Of a stretch of DNA of 64,000 bases, positions 1-13,700 are shown in pieces; the stretch's first letter is position 1; every line of letters starts with the position of its first letter. Position numbers and translations under genes: made by a program. The notes under the pieces are model-generated. The model made no database searches, was not told the DNA's origin, and saw nothing but the letters and a program-made list of their open reading frames with translations. The stretch comes from Bradysia coprophila (Eukaryota; Arthropoda; Insecta; Diptera; Sciaridae): contig NW_023503493.1 of assembly GCF_014529535.1 (NCBI RefSeq), positions 10,820,001-10,884,000 of the forward strand. The letters run 5' to 3'.

Positions 1-2869
1 TAAACCTCGAAATTTACAGACGCCTTTAAAAATCATACGAGACGCCTGATCTTCGATTTTACACTGTTTCAAGACATATAGTTCAAGGACAGGACAGTTC
101 AAACGAATTCTTTCGTATCGCAGCCACACACGGCTTTAGTCAAGTTTTGAGCGGATGACAAAATGCGGTGATAGTATTCTGACAAAATTATTTTTATTAA
201 AAAATCTGTCCATTTTGGGGACATACCGTAGATCAACTTTTTGCTTAGAATAACGATCTACGCCGTGAAGGTTAAAATGGTAGGCAAATTGTCAACTCTC
301 ACAGTAAAGTCCGCATTTGATTGGACAAGTAGTTAGTAATGGCAACGAGTGATAAATGCTTTTCTAGGCACTAGATGTGTCTCCCCGAGTTGTATACAAC
401 GTTCTTCACAATAAAACCAACGAAAGATTTACTTTCACTGAGCTGAGAAAAAAAAGGATTTTCGCAATGCACATTTGACAAATATTTACAAAGAAAGGAA
501 TGGGGTTGTTTTAGCCAAAAAATGTGAAATTGGCGAAATGACAATACAAAATGCGGTAAAATGTAATTATGGACTTGTATCAAAAATAACTATTTTACAA
601 ATAAAGGGTTTAAAATTGTCTCACCAAAATTAGAGACGAAGTGGACTTATATAATGTCGAACCGTGCTAATTCTCCAACAAAATTCAGAATCTGAATATA
701 AGTACTTATGACTCGTGCATCGTGCTCGAATTAATCCATTTGATATCTGGTAACCCACCGCGACATAAAAAAAAAACATTTCCAAAACAATAGAGGCCCA
801 GCATCTTTTCGGAAACGTTATTATATCGAAAACACATGTAGAACACACATTATAAAATGTTTCGTATATAAACGTCTTGTACTGGTCGGTAACCAAATAT
901 CATAATTTTTCGTTTGCATTCATCTTCAACGAATTGGATTATAAAAAATTCATTTTTTTTGTATTTGGGAACTATTAATGTAACATTTTATTATGCGCAT
1001 TTTAAAATAGCCACAAGCGCATCAGCATAATAATACCTAAACGAATATTATGGGCTTTTCATCACGAAAAATATTGCATTCAGATAATAAAAAAAAAACG
1101 AAGAGACAAAAATAAAAAATTAAAACTGGCGATGCAATGCCATTTTTAGGTCTGCATATCGATATATAACTATACACACAATATAAAAGAACTCACGCAT
1201 TATGGACGCATGCTGGTGATAAAAACGAGTAAAAATATATTTTCTTTCCTTTCATTCATTTTATGTTTTTAACTCTGACCATATGTGAACGAGCATAGTA
1301 AAACTTGCATCTTAATTTATTGGTGTATTGTTTGTAAATTTTATTTTTCGGAAAATATCATCATGTCCATGCGGAATGAAGACAGCCGGGGAGACATTAG
1401 GTATCGTATCGATGCAATCGTTTTCCTGTGTATCGACCTAAGGGTTTCTATGGCTGTGCGACTTTTTCGAATGCAATTCGTACAAAAATGTGCACGAGAG
1501 AAAAATTTGAATTTTACAACATTTTTATTTTTATGTTTTATTTATGCGCATCATTGAACGTTTCGTTGATGTTTTTTTTTTTCTTTTCCTCTTTTCCCAT
1601 CTTTTGTCCATATTCAGAAACATGTGTTTCAATCTGTGGAAAAGACTGTTTTTTATGTTGTTAAAGATGACACAAAGTGATGCTTAACTGCAATTTGAAT
1701 AAGATATTGAAGCCATTTGTTTATGGGCTTTTAGAGATTTGTATAGGTCGCTGCCTGTACGGTTTATTTCAATCAATACGTTCGTTTCGAATTACCATTT
1801 CAGTGGGTGAATTGCATGTATTAAACTGAGCGGTTTTGAATTGATTGTGCTTACAACGATGACAACGCATTTGAATGGGATTTGGATATTTATAATGGAT
1901 AGGGGCCTGTAGCTTAAACGAATTTGAATGGAATTGATTTTTATGGAAAAATTAGATTCGATAGCATTAATCGATCAGTATTAATACTGTGACTTATTGT
2001 AAGAAACGTGACGATTAGCATCTTTAATCATTCACACTTGTAGAATCATGCAGTGCCTTGTAGGTTCTTTTTGTTATGATTTTAAGACGTACTTCGTGAA
2101 TCATCTGATATGCATGTTTCCAAGACTCCGAGAGGCAAATTATCCAAAAGGAGGAGGAGGATTAAGGGAGCAACCAGAATTACGTAGAAGTTAGACAGGG
2201 TTGTGTTGGAGTTACGAGTGAGCGGTTGAGGAAGAGTTGCAAAATAAGGTATTACAGGTGGTTTGTCCTTGGCAAAGCCTAATTCGCTTTATGGAGCACG
2301 CAATTAACCATGATGGGATTTTGGTAAATTTGATCAGATTCAAGAAGTACTGTTGGCTTCAAAAGTATACAATGTTACAGTATACTATACATCCTTTAAG
2401 GATCGATGACCATGGATTATATTAGAAGACTAAAAACTGTTAGATTTTTGACTAGAAATTGTTCGTTCAACTAAAGTCGAATAATAAACCCCGGAAGTAT
2501 AATTCACTCGTCTCTTCACCTAGTTGTCCCTCATTTACCCAGTCATCCCTAAACACAGTTTTTCGGGGCCATCGACAGGAACGTCAAAGAGTGCATATCA
2601 AGATATTTAACTTTTAGGGGTGATAGCTATTTCCAGAACCTGGATGTCAAAACGGCATTCGAGCGACACACGAAGGGCTTTTTGATTTTTGTTTCAATGA
2701 AGAACTTTTTACTGTTTGTAAAAAGGGCTTTTCCAGCCAGTTCGGCCCTGGTCATTGATAGATACTAAAGCAATACTGTAGCACTGACTCAACTTCGTAA
2801 TTCAATCAAATGTTCGTAATTTAAAATCGGAGCAAATTTATTCGTTGAATTAACAAAATCTTGAAGGGC
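1..2869. other. Non-coding stretch, probably integrin intron
   Basis: AT-rich sequence without a convincing exon: open frames are short, lack family motifs and have no paired splice sites. Because the first integrin exon seen (4704) begins in mid-codon, this stretch is inferred to be part of the intron before it. A purine-rich patch lies near 2145-2230; nothing else stands out. Confidence 0.5.
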
Positions 2870-4236
2870 TCTAGGACTTATTAACCCCGGACAAAATAAC
2901 TCCGGACAAAATAACCCGGACAAAATAACCCCGGTCAAAATAACCCCGATCAGGTCAGGACAAAATAACCCCTGGACTAAATGATGACGACATTGAAGGG
3001 GGGATACTCCCCCCTTCACCCCCCTCTGCGGGGGCTGCCGCCCCTCGACCCCGCTTTTTTATTTTTTTTTTATTTTCCACGGCCTGCGGCGCAGCATATA
3101 ATCTATTAAATTATATCAATTATATACTTGAGTATATTCGAACATATCGACTATATACTCAAGTACATTCTAATATATCGACTATTAATTTGAATATATT
3201 GACTCTATACTCGAATATGTCTACTATCATCGAATATATGGACTACAACTATGTACTCGACTATATTCGAATATGTTGACTATATACTAGACTATCGTCG
3301 AATATGTCGACTAAGAACTAGACTATACTCGAATATATCGACTACATACTAGACTATCATCGAACATATCGACTATATACTCGATTTCATTCGAATATAC
3401 CGACTATATTCGCATATATCAAATATAAACGACTATATTCGAATATATCAACTAAGTACTCCACTCCACTATATTCAAATATATCGACTAAGAACTAGAC
3501 TATATTCGAATATATCGACTACATACTAGACTATCATCGAACATATCGACTATATACCCGATTACATTCGAATATACCGACTATATTCGCATATATCAAA
3601 TATAAACGACTATGTTCGAATATATCAACTAAGTACTCCACTCCACTATATTCAAATATATCGACTAAGAACTAGACTATATTCGAATATATCGACTACG
3701 TACTAGACTATCATCGAACATATCGACTATATACCCGATTACATTCGAATATACCGACTATATTCGCATATATCAAATATAAACGACTATATTCGAATAT
3801 GTCAACTAAGTACTCCACTCCACTATATTCGAATATATCGACTAAGAACTAGACTATATTCGAATATATCGACTACATACTAGTATGTATGTATCGCCTA
3901 TATTCGCATATAGCAAACATGATCGATTATATTCGAATATATCGACTATATTCGCATATATCAAATATATTCGACAAGATACTCGAATATATTCGAATAC
4001 ATCCACTATGTACTCGACTATATTCGAACATATCGACCATGTACTCATGAATATTCGAATATATTGAGTGTATTGAAAATATTCGAGTAACTATATCGTT
4101 TTTTTTATTTGGGAGTTATTCTGTCCGGAGTTATTTTGTCCGGGTTATTTTGTCCGGGGTTATTTTGTCCAGGGGACATTATGTCCGGATTTATTTCGTC
4201 CGGGGTTATTTTGTCCGAACGCCCCAGTAGTACGTT
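2870..4236. repeat. Inverted-repeat element with tandem-unit ends and minisatellite core
   Basis: The left end (about 2870-2975) holds five to six copies of a ~16-bp unit reading GGACAAAATAACCCC. The right end (about 4112-4225) holds six to seven copies of its reverse complement, GGGGTTATTTTGTCC. The outermost parts also match in inverted orientation (GGGCTCTAGGAC against GGGGCGTTCGGAC). Between them are a GC-rich patch (2998-3052) and a long AT-rich tandem array. No transposase frame is present, so this is a non-autonomous element or a repeat-built structure. I could not find a clear target-site duplication. Confidence 0.75.
3110..4090. repeat. Degenerate minisatellite (ATATTCGAATATATCGACTA-type)
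   Basis: Dozens of imperfect ~18-22 bp units built on ATATTCGAATATATCGACTA. A higher-order period of about 180 bp is visible: the block with ACTAAGTACTCCACTCCACT recurs near 3450, 3631 and 3807. The units are themselves near-palindromic (ATTCGAAT). This is the core of the surrounding inverted-repeat element. Short open frames here are a by-product of the periodicity and are not called as genes. Confidence 0.85.
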
Positions 4237-4703
4237 CAACAACAAAAAAAAAAAAAAAAACGAGAAAAAGAATGAATGGAAAACTTAAAAAAAATTAATT
4301 CATCTGATAACTCACTCGATTCCGTATAATGCATTTAAATTGGATATAATAAATTCTAATCTCATTTTCTGTCCGAATAACTATTTGATGAAGTGACTTC
4401 AAACTACTTAATACACTTTTGTAGCTGAAAGATTTATGGTAAATAATATTTTCGAACAAATATTTCATTTGAGGGGGAGATTTGTGATAATTTTTTTTAT
4501 TTATTTCTTATTATTGTGACAAGAAGGTCAACATTTTGATGGTCGAGTTAATAGCGTTAATTTGATTAAAATTACAAACAAATATAATCAAAAGCCGGTA
4601 CTGGGTTGTACTGATTGTAGTTTAAAAAAAAATGAATTTTCATTTGTTGGTTCTGAGAGTGCTTGAAATTTCAATAAATTTTTTTTCTCCTTTTTCATTC
4701 AAG

Positions 4704-7700
4704 GTTTCTGGGGATATCACAGACAAGGTTCTTGCCAAGCCGGCATGAGTGCAGCACTCACTAAGGTAAGTGGAAATTTGAAATGATTTATTAAGATTTC
4801 CGTTTCACCACCTCAATGGAGGTCTGCACTTTTTTATCGCGTATCGTTGTCGTTTCTTAAAATTGGTTAATATTATACGGAAAAATAAATGGGTGTACGG
4901 AGGTATGGAATATTCTGTGCTGCAGATGTCACAAATATAACATCTGCAATAAATTCGAAACGATTTTAAGGAGTTGAAACATTTATACATATTTCGTTCT
5001 TCGGTCGTCTAGTCTGGCGAGTCTTTCATCTCATTTTCTCAGTGTATATTGAGTGAAGGTCTGAAATTGTCAGAATCTGTGTTTATTACCTTTGCACATG
5101 GAGCAGTCAGATCATTTTTGAATCTGTTACTTCATTTGATCTACGCATCATCAATCGATGGAAACAAAATCTTTTACTTCTTTTGTTTAAACATACCATT
5201 TGTTATATAGAAGACCTTATTAAAACGGGCTCATCGCTAATTTCTCTCGTCGCTGAGAGTATCGTAGAATAGTATATTGTGTATCTGGTGTATCTGGCTC
5301 CGCTCATAAGGAAAATTTGGACTGATGTTGAAAAAATCAACATTTCAAAACACGATGCTATCTGCAAACCGAGTGCCACAATAGACGAAAAACAATTCGA
5401 AATTTTATACAGAAATCACTCAATAAAAATCATTATTAATATAATGCCACGTTCGCTAGTTGATAAACCCGAGGTCTGGAGTGCAAATCCAGTGAAGATT
5501 GAATGACTTCTTCTTCGAAGAATATTTTGAATTATAACTACTTTTCAAGTAAACTGACAACAACAGTGCGGAAATGAAAAATCAGTGTGCAAATGAAAAA
5601 GCAGTGTAATATAAAATTTCAGTGCGGAAAAATCTTACATTTCCACACTCAAATGTGTTACAGAAAATCGGATGCAGAAAATCTTTTACTTCATTTAACT
5701 TATCATATTTTGACAAGTAAATAAGAACTAATTCGATCGGTTGCAGAGAATCTTTTACTTCATTCGTCTTAGGATCTATTGACAAGTAAATAAGAACTAA
5801 TTCGCCCGTGATCATCATTTATTTTAGCCGTCGTTGTCGATAACAGATGGTATAGTTGTCCGTAAAAGATGGTATAGTTGTCCGTAAAAGGTCCTGTGAC
5901 ATTTTATTTCAGATCCAAACGTTCCCTTGATTTTTAAATCTCATTCCTTGAAACAACTTATCTCCCAAAGGATATTCACTCACAACCATGAATCAAATTT
6001 CAGTTCTCAATTTCCAATTGGAATTCTTGGATGATAATCTGTATACATACCACAACAACTAGACTATGTGAATACTATCCATCGTACAGACGTTCGCTGT
6101 AATGGCAAAAACATAAATCTATTTCAAAAGAGTATTGTCTTTGTATAACCAGATGAACAAGATAACATGCAAGACCATTAATCGTGTCATTTTATGTTGA
6201 CATAATGTGCAGAATTTATTGCATTTTATTGATCTGCAACATCATCGAATAATAAAATATGTTTTTGATTTAAATATATAGAACCGAACGGTTTTGGTAT
6301 GTATATATGTAATGTAAGCATATACCATCTCGTTCGACAGTGTAAAATTTCTGTAAATAATTTCTTTCATTGCAAATTGCCATTAAGACTACTTCTTCGT
6401 TTATAGTTACATGTTATGTACATCATCAGTATGTTATGCCGTGCCGATATATATTTACATATAGAAATAGGATGTTGTTTTGAAATAGAAATTCAACATC
6501 CGCTTTTTCATTATTGCCTCGGTAAAATGTATATTGACTTATGTGTGGGATATATATTTGGTATATATTTGGGGGGATAAACGTGCATCATGAATTTTGA
6601 TAGTCATTGGCCCAAATAATTTTTGGATTCGAATTAACAACATAATCTTCTCTGGTTTTATGATGACTCATGCAGGTTATACGTAGTCGTAGGATAGGTT
6701 CAACCACACAGGAACTTTATTTATTGAGCTTACAAATGGCCTGTGTCATGATTTTTGTTTAATTTTTCATTATTCACGTAATTCGTAACTGTTCGCATAA
6801 TTTGATGTAATTTATTACATTGATGAACATCCTTCGAAATACATTTTAAGAGTGATATCGCCAAAACTTGAACCAATTTTGGTGAAAATAAATACAATGG
6901 TTAGGCGATCCAGGCAAGCTATAGCTCGTTAGAATCGTCTTTCAATTCTAAGAAATAGGGATCTTTTAGTTTTTCTGTTAGTTTCCCAGTTTCGGAGTGA
7001 ACTCTTGAAAAGTCATAGCATGTCAAGGGGTGGTGAAAACAGTTTTTTTGTGATAGCTCAAGATAGACATGTTTCTAAAAGTTGAAAATTTGTAGGAATA
7101 TAGGCCTTTGGCAGACCTTCATAAAGAGTATAATCATCGGTATGGGCCGCCACCCGTTCTAGACTTATGACTCAAAATATGGTCAATGTTTGGTCAGTGC
7201 TACTGGCTTGCAACAGAATTTATCCGCGGAACTGACTATAGGGTGTTGTAGCTGGACTTACCCTCTTTCATTCCACGTATAAAAAACCCCAGATAAATTC
7301 TGTTGCAAGCCATAAAGTTAGTTGAAGTAAAATGTCGCTCCAGGAGACCCATATTTTTCAGTGTTTTCAACTTGTTTTTGGTCTTCAAACAGGCTGGAGC
7401 GATGGGAATGAAATAAACTAAATCAAAATTACATGTTCAGCTCGAAATTGTCCTGAACCGCGCGATCATTGGTCTTGAAAATGTTGCTTTCCTCCTTCTT
7501 CGTAGAAGGTGGAAAACCTCATTTCTTTTACTTCACAAAATGAACAGAAACTCAATTGCTTGCTACGAATATAGGTTTATTGTAAAGCAGAGATGCGCAG
7601 CGTTCGTTTACATATAAAAAACGTTATTTTACACACATTTCTATATTGTGTGACCTCTTGTGAAGCACAAATTACATCTTGAGTGACCATTTATTGACTG

Positions 7701-10700
7701 TAAACGAACGCTGCGCATCTCTGCTTTACAATAAACCTATATTCGTAGCAAGCAATTGAGTTTCTGTTAATTTTGTGAAGTAAAAGAAATGAGGTTTTCC
7801 ACCTTCTACGAAGAAGGAGGAAAGCAACATTTTCAAGACCAATGATCGCTCGGTTCAAGACAATTTCGAGCTGAACATGTAATTTTGATTTAGTTTATTT
7901 GATTCCCATCGCTCCAGCCTGTTTGAAGACCAAAAACAAGTTGAAAACACTGAAAAATATGGATCTCCTGGAGCGACATTTTACTTCAACTAACTTTATG
8001 GCTTGCAACAGAATTTATCTGGGGTTTTTTATACGTGGAATGAAAGAGGGTAAGTCCAGCTACAACACCCTATAGTCAGTTCCGCGGATAAATTCTGTTG
8101 CAAGCCAGTAGCACTGACCAAACATTGACCATATTTTGAGTCATAAGTCTAGAACGGGTGGCGGCCCATACCGATGATTATACTCTTTATGAAGGTCTGC
8201 CAAAGGCCTATATTCCTACAAATTTTCTACTTTTAGAAACAAGTCTATCTTGAGCTATCACAAAAAAACTGTTTTCACCACCCCTTGACATGCTATGACT
8301 TTCCACGTGTTCAGTCCGAAAATGGGAAACTAACAGAAAAACTAAAAGATCCCTATTTCTTAGAATTGAAAGACGATTCAAACGAGCTATAGCTTGCCTG
8401 GATCGCCGAACCATTGTTTTCAAATTGGTTCAAGTTTTGGCGATATCACTCTTAAAGGATTTGGAGTGACGGTAGTCCTTCACAAAACGTTTGATATATG
8501 TGGACATTCATAAATCGACGATTTTGCCCTAGGGCCTCTACTTTAAACTAACTTCTTAAAGTTCTTAAAGTTCCGAAAGGTTCTTAAAAGTTCCCAAAAA
8601 TTCTCAAAAGAGTTCTTAAAAATACTTACAAATTCTTAAAGTTCTTAAATGGCTAAGAGTTCCTAAAGTTACAAAAAATTCTTTAAAAAGTTATCAAAAA
8701 TAGGAATAGCCTTCCACAGTTAAGGGTTAATTCACAGACCACGTATGCACATTAGGGAAGAGGCAATTTCAGATGAGAGCATGTGCTTCATAAATTTTCA
8801 AAAAATATCCACATTTTTGTGTGGCATAAGAGAGGAAGTGTAAAATTCATAATTTTTCGCGTGTGCGTGTGCACTTTGTAAATTTCCGTTCCCTAACCTT
8901 TCTGAAACGGAATCATCTGTTTTATTGACGGCAACGGTGAATTGACATACGGTTAGTGTGGTCTTCATAATGTTTAAACAAATGAGGTAAAAGATTTTAC
9001 TCAACGCTACCCTTGAAATGTGTTCACACTTGACAAAAAACAATATTCGAAACAAGGTCGTAATCTACAATCATATCGAAAACTAGGCGATATTTTAAGC
9101 TTCTTAAAGATCTAAGCTATCAACAGTGTGGTTTTTAGTTAGAACAATCATTTTGTACTGTAGATCCTGACAAATTATGTACCAAAATGATCAAAATTCT
9201 GCAACGCACTCCCACTGGAACTGACACAAGCTGCCTGAAATGAATTCCCGTGTAGCTTTACGAGACAATTTACATAAATTTTACTTTGACAAATGGCCTG
9301 ACTTATACGTTTAATATGCATGCCATTCATATGCAAAGACTGGTGTATGTTACACTCATCAATCCGAAATAAGTTACAGTGAATGAATGGCCGTCGTGTA
9401 AGAGGATTATAAGCGATCAAGCATTGTTGCACTACCTTTACATTTTTAATTCCCTCTTAATAGTCAAACAATTAATTTTTCGAATGAGCATCTGACAAAC
9501 CATATAAACCCACCTCTATTGCACGTAAAATGCTGCTATTATACCGACTTTTATATCAAAATAAAAACGAAAAAAAAATTATAAAAATTAAGTTGAACAT
9601 ATGTGGACTGTGCACCGATATGCACAGAAACATATCTCAGTGATTCAGCATTTTAACTTAATGATTGATTGTGCACCGCATGCAGTAATTACGATCATTT
9701 TCTTCTATCCAAAATGAGATAATGTTACGCTTCACAGTCGAACAGTTCACACTACATTCAATATTATGGTATAGTTACACCAGTAATCGTATGAAGAGAC
9801 ATCGTGATTCGAAGACTAATTTTAAACGAAAGCAGCTCGAAAAAAAAACTCTTTCCTTTCTTCCACTTTTTTGGTTAATATTCTTCGGTGTTTTTTTCTT
9901 CGCCTCTTCGTCTTGTTGTTGTTTATAACAACCATTACGAATGTAAACAGTGAAAATCTTTTATCTAAAATTGTGTGTGTTATTTTTAGTGAATCTCAGA
10001 AAATTTCAGCTTTTTTTCGTTCGTGTTTCTGAGAGCATTATACACGTTGGGTACATATAATTCACTTAGATGTCGGCGGCAATTTATTTTTATTATGTTT
10101 TTTAATTGTTTATTTGGTACTCATTTGAGATTAAGGATTTAAGCATAAAAAAAATGACTGGGGAGAACTTTAAGAAGCAAAAACGTGTAATCTTAATGCA
10201 ATCGGTGTGAAGACAATTTGCTGCTCGTAATTTGAGTAGCCAAGTGTTGCTTTAATATAGACTAAAAAGATTCTATTTGCATACACTTTCGAAGTTTCCT
10301 TTGTAAAATTTTTCTGGGGAGCGAATGTTTTTGAGTAACTTCAGTGATGCTTGAAGTGCAACTAAATCTTTTACACAAGATGCACAGTGTACACCAAGAC
10401 CAAGAGGCTACTCAGAATCATTGCTCCAACTATATTAGCCAAGATATGGTACGCTGTCTCCTAGCGGATTTTTGTGATTATTTATTTTTTAAATCCAATT
10501 TCATCTCTTAACAACTCAACAACAATCGGATAATCATTTTGAATAATAACGAAATTCGTTGTAAAAGTTTGAAATTGCTGATGGATAGTCCTGCACTATG
10601 ATCAACGTAGTCTTCTGCGACCGAAACATGTAACTCATTCGATAGAAAATGCCATCAACTTCACACAACGTGAAATTTAGTTGTTAATGGAAGAATGTTT

Positions 10701-13700
10701 CAAGCGTTTTCAAGCGTTTCAAGCGATTTTCTGTACTAGGTGTCAGTGTGGGTTCTATCGACATGTTGTCTTATACTTCAAAAGATCTACTAATTCAAGG
10801 GTTGTAGAAAGCTTATTTTTATGGTTAAGAATTATATCGCTGACAGGGAGAGAAACATGAAATTCGATTTCTGACTTGGGAGATGTTTTGGTTTGTAAAT
10901 GATTCCACAAAAATCTCATTCAACAAATAAAAATCTAGATTTTTTATTTTAGAATTTCAAAAATTAAGAAAATGAAAATCTAGATTTTCTGTCATTTGTT
11001 CAACGAGACTATTACCATCAGTACGATTGAATCCGTTACTTATTTTGTTTAAAGTATCGTTCAGTCGAAAATCTTTTACTTCTTCAGTATTGTTATACGT
11101 TTTATAAGAGAACACTGGGTAGAGCTAATCGCCCATTTTTGCCGTCGTTGTTTATAACAGATGACTAGCAGTTTCTAAAAATTTGTTTTCTGACTTCTGC
11201 AATTCAAGAGGTTTTCAATTTTATATTTAGATCTACCCACGATGAGAAAGCGTGCTTTCGTGTTGTTCGTCGGTACATAAAAAGTCGAATATATCGTATG
11301 GTGGTCAAAACGTCAGATGGCGTGGGGCTGAGTCTTTATCCTCCGTTTTAGATACTTTTGTGTACTTCGGGGGATTCCCAATGGGCCTTTTGGATTTTTG
11401 TATGAGAATTTTTAATTTGTGGGCCTTTTTAAATTGAGTTGCATGGAGCCTCCGATGGGATTTTTCAAGCCAGTCCGGTACTGTTTATTTGTATATCTCC
11501 GGGACAAATCTGGAAATTTGAATTGTTCTATCCCTAACCGAAAGATTTTCAAGATCAGCAATCGTCCAAATAAATTCACTAAGAATATGCTTACATTTCA
11601 GAATGGAGATCGACTGTTTGTTGGTGCTCCTGGCAGCTGGTACTGGCAAGGTAATATAATTTTTGAAAAATCATTTTTTAATACAATCGGATCGAATGCA
11701 TCTTTTATGTTTTTTTCCTTCAGTAATTTTGATTATTTTGTTCTCTGTATTTTATTTTCTATTATTTCCTTTTTATTATTATATTGAATGTCTCAGCATC
11801 CAGAATGGGAATGCTTGTATTTCCTTTTACATATTATTAGTTAGTCTATCGTTGATTTGAATTAATACCAAATCCTTTATTCAAAAGTCTCTCACTTGAT
11901 CTTACTACCAAAATCTACAAATTAAAAGGAAATTGGTACACACACCCAACGCAATGCATCGCCCGCATATAGTGCGAAATTAAATTTTAAAATTTTTGCT
12001 CATCTTTCCAATTTATGTCCATGTTAATTGTATAATTTCAGCACTGAAGTTGTATACAATGAATAAGATAAATTGAAATTGGAATTTGAATCAGTCCACT
12101 TGTCACATTAGTCGAATTCCATCTGTGAGCATTCAGTTAAAAAAAGATAAAAATATGAAACATGTCGGTTAAAACAATGAACACAATCAGGCTTCTTTTT
12201 CTTCGTTTGTTCAACCCGATCAACGAGAATTAAATAAATTGCACAATTGACATCTTGGTTCGTCATCGCTTAATTGAATACATTTATTAGACGAGCTAGA
12301 CAATTTCTATTTTTAAATGAATTTTACTCAAAATTGTACATTTCTACTGCTTTGGTAACTATAGTGAGTCAGTTGATTAATTAATTATTTTTTGTTTTTA
12401 AATTTTAATTGAGAATTTTATTGAATTATCCCCCATTCGTCGGTTAGTCAAATTAATATTTTGATTTTGTTGATTATTTTATTTAGATCGATCAAATTGA
12501 CAATTAATGTGTATACTTTTAGCCATCCAATCAAACAAGTCACATCTTAAATTTTAATATTTTAAAACGGACGGATTGTAGCAAACTGAGATGGTAGGTT
12601 TCAGATTGGGCTTATTGTTCGGATTTTGTTTTTGTATGTCTTCAACAGCTCAGTCGACATTGCGCAGCAGATTAAAAACCGATTGTCAGACTTGTAAGCA
12701 AAACAAAGTTGATTGAATTGGTTCAAGCAGAGACTATTTTTGGGATAACATTCCCATCTTTTCTTTAATTTTCTCACATTTCCCCAAATTTTCCTAAATT
12801 TTTCGAATTTTACCAAAATTTTTTTTTTTGAAAAATTAGGGAGACCGTGTGAAAATCTAGGAAAATTTAAGAAAATAAGGAAGATGTTTTCCCGAAAATA
12901 GTTTTCGGGTTCAAGTCATGGTTAGTTGACCATAGAGCCTTTTCATGGCCTACCGGCAAATGCATTGTTGGGAAATACCAGTATTCGGGTGCTACTAATT
13001 TCGCTCCTAGTGCATAATAGAGGCAATAGGTTTATCATACAGCTTACCACCGAGCACTGCGAAAACAACACTGTATCAAAGGATCTAAAAATCGACGACC
13101 AAAGTCACCGAAATTAGTGAAATAATGATTCGCCTATAACCAGAACTAGTTGCACAATGCGATATTATTTCCTAGAACACCTCAAAATAAAGTTGGGACT
13201 TGTCGAAATAAGAACTTATTATTCTAATGCTAAAATCTCCTTCCTCGTACTTATTGTATACTTGAATACTATGCAGAAGACAGTTGAACGTCCAAATTTT
13301 CAAAGTTCCACCTCAATTTCAATCTTCCACTCAATGTCAAATGTATGATGATTTGAAAACATAGATTATCCTCGAAAAGTCTCTTTGGCCTTTCTCCTAA
13401 AAAAGGCCTACAGAATCCTTACCTAATATAGATGCCAAACGAGTAATCATCCAAATCTGCTATTTCGACTGTTCAAACTATTTTATAATGTTTGATCGAA
13501 AATCTTTTACTTCATATGTTTTAACACAACATTTTGCCAATATAGCAAGATACCTGCTGGAGTTCATTGCATATTTTTGTCGCTGTTGTCGACAGCAAAT
13601 GACTAACCATTGTTTGTAAATGCTTAGAATAGCGTATTAGCCATCCCATTTTATTTTAAGTTAAGAAGGTCTTTTTAATAATTTCGAACAATGAAGCCAT

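Noticed and set aside
2880..4230. CRISPR-like repeated array
   Set aside because: Repeats are contiguous and degenerate with no unique spacers, the ends are in opposite orientation, and the DNA is clearly eukaryotic.
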